NCBI RefSeq assembly: GCF_037076565.1
Contig: NZ_AP029028.1
Span: 5,084,001 to 5,148,000, forward strand
Source: Herbaspirillum sp. DW155
GTDB lineage: Bacteria; Pseudomonadota; Gammaproteobacteria; Burkholderiales; Burkholderiaceae_D
Length of the DNA: 64,000 bases
Direction of reading: 5' to 3'
Shown: positions 25,185 through 32,407 of the stretch, in pieces
Position numbering within the stretch: the stretch's first letter is position 1
Layout: every line of letters starts with the position of its first letter
Made by a program: the position numbers and the translations under genes
The notes under the pieces: model-generated
What the model was told of the DNA's origin: nothing
Seen by the model: the letters and a program-made list of their open reading frames with translations, nothing else
Database searches by the model: none

Positions 25185-25820
25185 TCAGTCCCAGACCAGC
25201 ACTTCGGCTGCAGTCGGGTTCCAGCCATTGCAGGGGTTGTTCAACTGCGGGCAATTGGAAATAAGCACGATCAGGTCCTGCTCGGCGCGCAGCTCCACGT
25301 ACTTGCCGGGCGCGGAGATGCCATCCTCGAAGGTGAGGCCGCCTTCCGGCGTGACCGGCACGTTCATGAAGAAGTTGATGTTGGCGCCGATGTCGCGTTT
25401 GTTGAGGCGTCCGTCGTGCAGGCAGGCGCACAGGAAATTGTCGCGGCAGCTGTGCATGTAGCGCTTCTCCAGCGCATAGCGCACGGTATTGCTCTCCTGC
25501 GCGCAGGCGCCACCCAGGGTGTCATGGCGGCCGCAGGTATCGGCCACGATGGTGGCCAGGGCACGCCCCAGGTTGGAATAGAGCACGCTGCCCGCGCCCA
25601 GGTAGGCGCGGTTCTGGCGGCGCAGCGTGCGCTGGGGATCGTAGCGTTCGCGCGGATTGGTGCTGCTGTAGAACAGGGTGTCGATGGCCTGGTTGCCTTC
25701 CAGATCCAGCAGCCGCACGGTCTGGCCGGCGCGGACGTTGAAGAGATAAGGTTCGCCGGCCGGGATCACGTGACGGAACACGGCTTGCTCGGGGACGCGC
25801 TGGCTTTCGATGATGTGCAT
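25185..25820 (-). CDS. cgdB: Carboxyguanidine deiminase subunit, DUF1989 (urea amidolyase-associated protein 2 type)
   Basis: 211 residues, a DUF1989 protein. It shows the family's cysteine-rich metal-site-like stretch around TCGRHDTLGGACAQE and MHSCRDNFLCACL and the central FMNVPVTPEGGLTFEDGIS. Established work on riboswitch-linked clusters assigns the DUF1989 pair as a heteromeric carboxyguanidine deiminase that releases ammonia and yields allophanate. It follows its partner gene closely and is followed after 98 bp by the carboxylase. The A/B designation is by gene order and size only. Confidence 0.82.
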   Translation of the reverse strand: MHIIESQRVPEQAVFRHVIPAGEPYLFNVRAGQTVRLLDLEGNQAIDTLFYSSTNPRERYDPQRTLRRQNRAYLGAGSVLYSNLGRALATIVADTCGRHDTLGGACAQESNTVRYALEKRYMHSCRDNFLCACLHDGRLNKRDIGANINFFMNVPVTPEGGLTFEDGISAPGKYVELRAEQDLIVLISNCPQLNNPCNGWNPTAAEVLVWD

Positions 25821-25835
25821 GTGATTCTCCCTGGC

Positions 25836-26567
25836 TCAGAGATGGAAGCGTTCGGTGTTGTGGAAGGCGCGCTCGTTCTCGGGGCGCGAATGGCGGCAGG
25901 CATGCGTGCTGTCGTCGCTGTGCGTGTGCAGCCATTCCAGCCGGACCGGGCGCGGCGCGTAGTGCGGATGCGGGTCCATGGGATGCTGCAAGGCCGTCAG
26001 GATCATGAGCGTATCCATCGGTGCGGCCAGCTCGATGAAGTCACCGGCCCTGGAATTGCCGGGCACGAAGTGGAACACGCCCTCGGCATCCACGCTCACG
26101 CGCGAGAACAGGTTCACCACCATCAGCAGGTCTTGCAGGTCGAGGTTCCACTTGCCCATTTCCACCAGCAGGTTGTCGGCGCCGTTGCGATAGAAGCCGT
26201 TGCGCAGTTCCTGATAGCGGCCCTGGCCGTATTTCTCGCGCACCTCTTCGGCATTGAGCACGCCGCCGAAGCTGTCATGCCAGCCGCAGGTATCTTCGGT
26301 GATGGCCGCGAGCACGCGCCCCATGTCGGAGTACAGGCAATGGCCGGCCTGCAGGCGCGCGGTGTGCTGGCCCTTCAGCGTATCGGGCAGGTTCAGCCGT
26401 TCGCTGGGCTGCTGGGCGTTCAACATCATCATGCTGACGTTGGCGCCGCCTTCGATGTCGGTGATGCGCAGCGACTGGCCGCGCTTGAGGATGAAAGAGG
26501 TATGGCCGCCACCGGGCAGCACTTCTTCGTAGAGTCTGGCTTGCAGGGCCAGGGGATCCTTGCTCAT
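25836..26567 (-). CDS. cgdA: Carboxyguanidine deiminase subunit, DUF1989 (urea amidolyase-associated protein 1 type)
   Basis: 243 residues, the longer DUF1989 partner. It has the parallel motifs GGGHTSFILKRGQSLRITD, LYSDMGRVLAAITEDTCGWH and NLFSRVSVDAEGVFHFVPG. The start is ATG 26567, 1 base after the ATPase stop; the in-frame upstream region overlaps that gene and is not needed. It is expected to form the deiminase complex with the following subunit in the cytosol. Confidence 0.82.
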   Translation of the reverse strand: MSKDPLALQARLYEEVLPGGGHTSFILKRGQSLRITDIEGGANVSMMMLNAQQPSERLNLPDTLKGQHTARLQAGHCLYSDMGRVLAAITEDTCGWHDSFGGVLNAEEVREKYGQGRYQELRNGFYRNGADNLLVEMGKWNLDLQDLLMVVNLFSRVSVDAEGVFHFVPGNSRAGDFIELAAPMDTLMILTALQHPMDPHPHYAPRPVRLEWLHTHSDDSTHACRHSRPENERAFHNTERFHL

Positions 26568-26568
26568 G

Positions 26569-27341
<773 letters not shown>

Positions 27342-27345
<4 letters not shown>

Positions 27346-28157
27346 GCGCGGCCTCCTTCAGCCCAGGGGAAGAAGCGCCGGTGCACGGCACGCAGCAGCC
27401 AGTCCATCAGCCAGGCCAGCAGCGTGATCCAGACCACATAGGGCAGGATGATGTCCATGGCCAGGTAACGACGCACGAGGAAGATGCGATAGCCGAGACC
27501 GGCCGTCGCCGAAATCGCCTCGGCGGAAATCAGGAACAGCCAGGCCGCGCCCAGCGACAGCCGCAGCGAGACCAAGAGACGCGCCAGCATCTGCGGCAAG
27601 GCCACGCGCACGACCAAGGTCCAGCTGTTGGCCCCGAGCGTCTGCGCCTTGATCAGCAGTTCGGCGGGAATGGCGCGGCCGGTATGTTCGAGGTCGCGCG
27701 CCAGCAGCGGCGTAACGCCGATGACGATCAGCATCACCTTGGACAATTCATCCAGCCCCATGACGATGAAGAGAATCGGCAGGATCGCCAGCGGCGGCAC
27801 CATCGAAATCACCGTCAGCAGCGGCGAGAAGCCGGCGCGCAGAACCGGGAAGATGCCATTGGCAATGCCCAGCACCAACCCGGCCACGGCGGCGATGCCC
27901 AGGCCCAGCAGCACCCGCTGCAGGCTGGCCAGGGTGTCGCTCCAGAACAGATAGTCGCCGGTGCGCGGATCTTCCATGAAGGCCATGTGGCGGATCGCAT
28001 CGACCATCTGCCCCAGGCTGGGCAGCAGCTTGTCGTTGGGATTGTCGGCCAGGCGCGTAGCCGAACCGAAGGCGTAGAGCAGCGCCAGGATGAGGAAGGG
28101 CAAGAGCGTGAGCAGCCATTGCCCGGAGCGGTCGGGATGGCGATTCAGGAAACGCAT
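27342..28157 (-). CDS. ABC transporter permease, probable guanidine uptake
   Basis: 271 residues with about six membrane segments and the NitT/TauT-class permease loop (AELLIKAQTLGANSWTLVVR). The start is ATG 28157, preceded by AGGGAGG; the longer open frame reaching 28280 runs into the leader between riboswitch and gene and is rejected. It is the first gene of the leftward guanidine operon. Its periplasmic binding protein is encoded on the other side of the divergent promoter region. Confidence 0.9.
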
Positions 28158-28292
28158 GATGCGCCTCCCTGCGACAGGGATGGAGGCAGCGCAGAGGCTG
28201 CCAGAGGGGAGCTGGGGATGCGAACAGCGATCACGATGGACTCCGGTCGGGGTTGAACAAAAGCAGGAGCAGCGCGGCACCTGTGGTGCAAC

Positions 28293-28390
28293 TCTCTCCC
28301 GGGCTTTTGTCCCGCCGTGTAACCTCGACCGAGGTCGCCGGCTCTCGGACCAGTCATCTGCCTGCGGCAGACCGGAACCCTAGCCAGCTA
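28293..28390 (-). promoter_or_regulatory. Guanidine-I (ykkC) riboswitch controlling the leftward operon
   Basis: Minus-strand leader with the conserved ykkC blocks in order: CTAGGGTTCCGG, ACTGGTCCGAGAG, then ACACGGCGGGACAAAAGCCC and GGGAGA. Variable arms lie between them. It lies about 135 bp before the permease start. Downstream, AAAAGC..GGAG can pair with CTCC..GCTTTT followed by GTT, a plausible competing terminator, so ligand binding would permit readthrough. The conserved blocks match the second copy at 29085-29172. Confidence 0.92.
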
Positions 28391-28471
28391 TTTGGACTAC
28401 TTGTGCAGCCGTTGGACGATCAACTCATCTCAGATCATCGGTGCGGACTGCTCTGCATTGATGTGGATTTC

Positions 28472-28487
28472 AGCAAATTCCATACCA
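28472..28487 (-). promoter_or_regulatory. Sigma-54 (-24/-12) promoter of the leftward guanidine operon
   Basis: On the minus strand TGGTATGGAATTTGCT keeps the invariant GG and GC with exactly 10 bases between them, as in the consensus TGGCACG-N4-TTGCW. It would start transcription about 70 nt before the riboswitch. The matching site on the opposite strand (29010-29025) is closer to consensus and supports this one. Confidence 0.6.
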
Positions 28488-28643
28488 TCACCGCCGGCGC
28501 CGCAGCCACTGCACGGCGTGCGCCAGGGCCTCGATGAGCAGCAATGAAGTGCGCATCCGGCCACACAGCGGCAACGCTTGCGTGGCCTCGGTGGAAAAGG
28601 CGATGGGAAAAACGGCGGCACTGCTTGAGCGGGTCGTGGGCAT
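28488..28643 (-). CDS. Possible 51-residue small protein between the divergent guanidine promoters
   Basis: The ATG at 28643 has GCAGGAG 8-9 bases upstream. The 51 codons have strongly GC-biased third positions, as in the surrounding real genes, and stop at TGA 28488-28490, touching the sigma-54 promoter. The peptide is Ser/Thr/Ala-rich at the start, has a hydrophobic helix (RTSLLLIEALAHAVQWL) and ends in four Arg. The family is unknown. It may be a genuine small gene or a chance frame in the enhancer region. Confidence 0.35.
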   Translation of the reverse strand: MPTTRSSSAAVFPIAFSTEATQALPLCGRMRTSLLLIEALAHAVQWLRRRR

Positions 28644-29009
28644 GGTCTACTCCTGCGAACATGGCCTGGCCGTCCAGGATGGTTGTCGAAGCCTGCGCGA
28701 ATGCCAGTGCTCCAATCCAAGTCGTCTTGGCTCGCCCTATGCGAGAACGACGATCTTGTATGCAAGTTCCGGGCCAAGCTTTGCACGATCGGGACGGACG
28801 GCGCAAAGCCGCTCCTGTGCTGGCTTCCGACGGAACAGCCCGACCGCCGCAGCGCGCGCCAGCGCAAGCATGGTGCACGCCGGCACCGATTTGGCGCGCG
28901 GCGGCTGCGCCATCGGCGCGCATTCCGACCCGCGCGCTAGTCCTTCTGGCCGGTGCCCTATTAATAGCGAAAACGCGGTTCAGGCATCGTTCAGGCATCG
29001 CCATCGGAT
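28644..29009. other. Divergent control region between the two guanidine units
   Basis: No convincing gene; open frames exist on both strands because of high GC but none has a ribosome site with a recognisable product. As it separates two sigma-54-type promoters, it is where an enhancer-binding protein such as NtrC would act. An inverted repeat GGTGC-acgccg-GCACC is at 28872-28887; its arms are NtrC-like but in the opposite order. Confidence 0.35.
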
Positions 29010-29025
29010 TGGCACGAACCTTGCT
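29010..29025 (+). promoter_or_regulatory. Sigma-54 (-24/-12) promoter of the rightward guanidine unit
   Basis: TGGCACGAACCTTGCT is a full match to the consensus TGGCACG-N4-TTGCW. It lies 60 bp before the riboswitch at 29085, placing the transcript start near 29037. It implies control by a sigma-54 activator, most simply the nitrogen regulator NtrC. Confidence 0.85.
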
Positions 29026-29084
29026 GAAAAGCGAGCGGGAGCCGGCGAGTCCGGTCTTGAGTCAGCACAATTTGCAATGGACAG

Positions 29085-29172
29085 CTAGGGTTCCGGTTCG
29101 CTGGTGCGGATGTCTGGTCCGAGAGCAGTCGACCTCGCAAGAGGTTACACGGCGGGAGAAAAGCCCGGGAGA
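29085..29172 (+). promoter_or_regulatory. Guanidine-I (ykkC) riboswitch controlling the binding-protein gene
   Basis: Plus-strand leader with CTAGGGTTCCGG (29085), TCTGGTCCGAGAG (29112), and ACACGGCGGGAGAAAAGCCC ending in GGGAGA at 29172. The last block also forms the 5' half of a terminator, so the switch is transcriptional: guanidine binding sequesters GCCCGGGAG and lets polymerase continue into the gene at 29240. Confidence 0.95.
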
Positions 29173-29212
29173 TGACGCGATCGCAAGAGCGCGCCGCTCC
29201 CGGGCTTTTTTC
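29162..29212 (+). terminator. Riboswitch-controlled intrinsic terminator
   Basis: AGCCCGGGAG (29162-29171) pairs perfectly with CTCCCGGGCT (29197-29206), followed by a T-run. The 5' strand is shared with the riboswitch core, giving mutually exclusive structures. Confidence 0.92.
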
Positions 29213-29239
29213 CAATAAACCCTTCGAGGACCCTACGCC

Positions 29240-30316
29240 GTGTACAACATTTCCCGAATCCTTGGTGGCGCTGCCATCGCCCTGGCCGCCTTCGCTGGCG
29301 CGCTCTCATCCGCCCACGCCGCCCCCCGCACCGATTTCAAGGTCTGTACTTCCATCTATGCCGGCTGGATGCCCTGGGGCGAAGCCCAGGCACAAGGCAT
29401 CCTGGCCAAGTGGGGCAAGAAGTACGGCATCACCATCAGTGCCGTGCAGTTGAACGACTACGTGGAATCGATCAACCAGTACACCGCCGGCAAGTTCGAC
29501 GGCTGCACCATGACCAACATGGATGCGCTCACCATTCCCGCAGCCGGTGGCGTGGACTCCACCGCCCTGATCGTGGGCGACTATTCCAACGGCAACGACG
29601 GCATCGTGCTGAAGGGGAAGAACAAGAAGCTGACCGACATCAAGGGCCAGTCGGTGCAGCTGGTGGAATTCTCGGTCTCGCATTACCTGCTGGCGCGGGC
29701 ACTGGAAACGGCCGGCCTGCGCGAGCGTGACGTCAAGGTGGTCAACACCAGCGACGCCGACATCACCGCCGCCTTCGCCACCCCCGCTGTCACCAGCACG
29801 GTGACCTGGAACCCGATGCTGTCCTCGATTGCCGCATCGCCCGATGTCTCGCTGGTCTACACCTCCAGGCAGCTGCCCGGTGAAATCATGGACCTGATGG
29901 TCGTCAATACCAAGACCCTGCAGGAGAACCCTGCCTTGGGCAAGGCACTCACCGGCGCCTGGTACGAAATGATGTCCATCATGACCGCCAAGGATGAGCG
30001 TGCCACCCGCGCGCTGACCGCCATGGGCAAGGCCTCCGGCACCGACCTGGCGGGCTTCCAGTCGCAGCTCGCGGCCACGGCCATGTTCTACCAGCCCAAG
30101 GCGGCGCTGGAGTTCGCCACCAAGAAGGAACTGCCCGGCATCATGGGCCGTATCGCCAAGTTCAGCTTTGACCACGGCATCCTCGGCCCCAACGTCAAGA
30201 GCGCCGATGGCATCGGCATCGCCTTCGATGGCAACGTGGTGATCGGCGACAAGAAGAACGTCAAGCTGCGCTTCGATCCGACCTACATGAAGATGGCGGC
30301 CGACGGAAAACTTTAA
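29240..30316 (+). CDS. Periplasmic ABC substrate-binding protein, probable guanidine-binding
   Basis: 358 residues with GTG start (GAGGACCCTACGCC upstream) and a Sec signal peptide (about 1-29, ending AHA). The mature protein has the NitT/TauT binding-protein pattern (VCTSIYAGWMPWGEAQAQGI, then YVESINQYTAGKFDGCTMTN). It has its own riboswitch and promoter, separate from the permease/ATPase unit, which would allow the high copy number binding proteins need. Ligand assignment to guanidine comes from the riboswitch, not from motifs. Confidence 0.88.
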   Translation: MYNISRILGGAAIALAAFAGALSSAHAAPRTDFKVCTSIYAGWMPWGEAQAQGILAKWGKKYGITISAVQLNDYVESINQYTAGKFDGCTMTNMDALTIPAAGGVDSTALIVGDYSNGNDGIVLKGKNKKLTDIKGQSVQLVEFSVSHYLLARALETAGLRERDVKVVNTSDADITAAFATPAVTSTVTWNPMLSSIAASPDVSLVYTSRQLPGEIMDLMVVNTKTLQENPALGKALTGAWYEMMSIMTAKDERATRALTAMGKASGTDLAGFQSQLAATAMFYQPKAALEFATKKELPGIMGRIAKFSFDHGILGPNVKSADGIGIAFDGNVVIGDKKNVKLRFDPTYMKMAADGKL

Positions 30317-30452
30317 GTTTTTCGCGCGCATGCGCCTGTAGTCCCCGCAGTACCTGCATCACAAACGACTTGCGCGGGTCCGGCAACGGACCCGCCGGGC
30401 CCTGCTCGTCCCTTGCTTTCACAACGATACAGTTCAACCCACGGAGAGAACC

Positions 30453-31400
30453 TTGACTACCTACACCACTTCCCTGTCGCGCCTGCACAGCCGCTCTGTC
30501 CTCGGCACCTGTGCCGCTGCGCTCGCCGCCCTGCTGGCCTGCGCACCGGCACTGGCCGACGATGCCGCTCCGGCTGCCACCGCAGAGCCCGCCGGCCCCT
30601 GGACCATCACCAAGCACATCGACCTGGCCTCGCGCTACGTGCTGCGCGGTGTCACCACCACCTACGGCAATGGCCAGCCGCTGGGCAATGCCGGTGCCGA
30701 TGCGCCTGAGTCTGACCAGGCTGCGCTGCAATGGGGCATCGATTTCGTCCACACCAGCGGCTGGAGCTTTGGCTACTGGGCGTCCACCATCAACTATTCG
30801 TACAAGCAGCTGGGCAATTCCTACAGTGACCGCAGCATCACCGAATTCCAGAAACCGCGCTCGGTCGAAAACGATCTCTACTTCGCCTACGCCGGCAACA
30901 TCACCGGCGACCTCGGCTATACCCTGGGCATGACCGGCTACTACTATGCCAACGGCAGCCATGCCAATGCCTTCGAAACCAAGGCCGGACTGACCTGGGG
31001 CGCGCTGTCCCTGAACGCGCAGACGCTGCTCAACGATGTGGTCTGGGGCAACAAGGGCGACACCTACTGGACCCTGGCCTACACCAGGCCGCTGCCTTAC
31101 GACATCACCTTCACCAGTACGCTGGGCGCCTACACCTATCACCGCGAAGGCAAGTACCTCGGCACCCGCGATACCGCCACCGGCACGGCCTGCGGCGCCG
31201 GGCAGGCGTTCGTGGTCAATGGCTGCTTCGCCGGCAACGGCCCCAGCAGCGGCGGCCTGCGCCACCTGACGCTGGGCCTGTCGGCGCCGTTCCCGAATTC
31301 GTCCATCACCTGGTCGCTGCAGGCCATCCTGGGCGGTTACAACCGCTTTGATATCAAGCAGGGCAACCAGCTGGTGGGGATGTTGAGTCTGGGCTTCTGA
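30453..31400 (+). CDS. TorF-family putative outer-membrane porin
   Basis: 315 residues. It has a signal peptide (about 1-36, ending ALA) and alternating amphipathic beta strands with many aromatic residues (IDLASRYVLRGVTTTYGNG, WSFGYWASTINYSY). It ends in Phe, the outer-membrane barrel signature. It is a TorF/Gcw_chp type barrel. It follows the guanidine-binding protein by 136 bp without an obvious terminator, so it is probably co-transcribed and may let guanidine cross the outer membrane. Confidence 0.78.
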   Translation: MTTYTTSLSRLHSRSVLGTCAAALAALLACAPALADDAAPAATAEPAGPWTITKHIDLASRYVLRGVTTTYGNGQPLGNAGADAPESDQAALQWGIDFVHTSGWSFGYWASTINYSYKQLGNSYSDRSITEFQKPRSVENDLYFAYAGNITGDLGYTLGMTGYYYANGSHANAFETKAGLTWGALSLNAQTLLNDVVWGNKGDTYWTLAYTRPLPYDITFTSTLGAYTYHREGKYLGTRDTATGTACGAGQAFVVNGCFAGNGPSSGGLRHLTLGLSAPFPNSSITWSLQAILGGYNRFDIKQGNQLVGMLSLGF

Positions 31401-31599
31401 GCGCAGGCGCTGCCTGACAGTCCAGGCAGCGCAGTGGCTGTCCCTATCCGGCAGGATTGGGAGGGACGGCCTGTCTCATCGTGATGGCCTCCACTAGGGC
31501 CTGTTCACATTAAATCTGCGAGTGCGAGAGGTCGCCCCCAGAATGCGCGCTGGCCGGTTTGCACGCGGAGCAGCAATCATCCATGCGCCGGTCGCATCG
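31401..31599. other. Intergenic region between converging TorF and GNAT genes
   Basis: No gene. It contains AGGGCCTGTTCACATTAAAT near 31496-31515, which resembles the terminal repeats of some insertion sequences, but no partner repeat is found, so no element is called. Confidence 0.25.
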
Positions 31600-32157
31600 T
31601 CAGCGCACTGATTCCGCTGCCAGAGGCAATTGCATCAGCACCGTATCGACCAGGCAATCAAACTTGCGGCCCACGTTCCTGAGCGTACCGATGTGCTGGA
31701 ACCCCAGCTTGCGATGCAAAGTGACGGAGGCCAGGTTGCCGCTGTCGCCGATGACGGCCACCATCTGCATATAGCCCTGGGCACGGCATTGTTCCACCAG
31801 CGCGCTCATCAGCCGCTTGCCCACGCCCTTGCCGTGGTGCCGGTTGCTGACATAGATCGAACTCTCCACCGTCCCGTTATAAGCCGAGCGTGTCCGATAG
31901 AGAGCGGCATAGGCATAGCCGATCACCTCTGCCCCCTCCAGGGCAACCAGCCACGGCAGGCCGGCGCGGCGCAGCCGGTCGAGGCGGCGATGCATCTCCG
32001 CCAGCGACGGCGGTACCTCCTCAAACGTACACAAAGAGGTCAGCACGTAGACGGCATAGATGTCGAGCATGGCCGCAACGTGTTCGGAGCGTGCCTCGGC
32101 CAGGGTGATGGCAGCGCTTGGGGGGAGCATCGGGGTATCCATGGCTGCGATGGTCAC
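31600..32157 (-). CDS. GNAT N-acetyltransferase (phosphinothricin/methionine-sulfone acetyltransferase type)
   Basis: 185 residues. It carries the Pat-like pattern: LDIYAVYVLTSLCTFEEVPP near the N-terminus, GYAYAALYRTRSAYNGTVESSIYV, the acetyl-CoA loop HHGKGVGKRLM (about 106-116) and NLASVTLHRKLGFQHIGTL. Such enzymes acetylate glutamine-analogue inhibitors and related amino acids. The exact start is uncertain because ATG 32157, 32142 and 32130 all lack a strong ribosome site. Confidence 0.85.
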   Translation of the reverse strand: MTIAAMDTPMLPPSAAITLAEARSEHVAAMLDIYAVYVLTSLCTFEEVPPSLAEMHRRLDRLRRAGLPWLVALEGAEVIGYAYAALYRTRSAYNGTVESSIYVSNRHHGKGVGKRLMSALVEQCRAQGYMQMVAVIGDSGNLASVTLHRKLGFQHIGTLRNVGRKFDCLVDTVLMQLPLAAESVR

Positions 32158-32375
32158 ATATCCGATGTCGCTGAAATAGCTTATTCTCTTTATTCATTGC
32201 ATAAGCATTCCTTATATAAAAATCTCCTTGATCGACCAGTCGAAGACCTTCGTCAAGGTCTTGAACCGGGCCTGATCGGGCAGGAAATCCGCGCTGGAAC
32301 GGAAGAGGGAGGAGATGCTCAGACAGCAGGCACGGGAACAGCAGGAACCACCGTCATCAGCGCCCCCGGCAGGCG

Positions 32376-32405
32376 GGGCAGGGCTGCTTGCCCTGCCCTG
32401 TTTTT
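32376..32405 (+). terminator. Strong hairpin with T-run upstream of the TonB-receptor stop
   Basis: GGGCAGGGC-tgctt-GCCCTGCCC followed by TGTTTTTG on the plus strand. No plus-strand gene ends just before it. It may act against antisense transcription into the receptor gene or be a leftover of a lost gene in the preceding 200 bp, where I see no intact ORF. Confidence 0.55.
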
Positions 32406-32407
32406 GT

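Noticed and set aside
28435-29218. Long open frames on both strands in the guanidine control region
   Set aside because: They cross the riboswitch or the sigma-54 promoter, lack ribosome sites, and have no recognisable family; only the 51-codon frame was kept as a possible gene.
31496-31515. Insertion-sequence terminal repeat (AGGGCCTGTTCACATTAAAT)
   Set aside because: No matching inverted partner or transposase fragment was found nearby.
32221-32340. Possible ABC-transporter gene remnant before the TonB receptor stop
   Set aside because: A short frame vaguely resembles SKTF-type sequences but ends within 20 codons and has no further motif.
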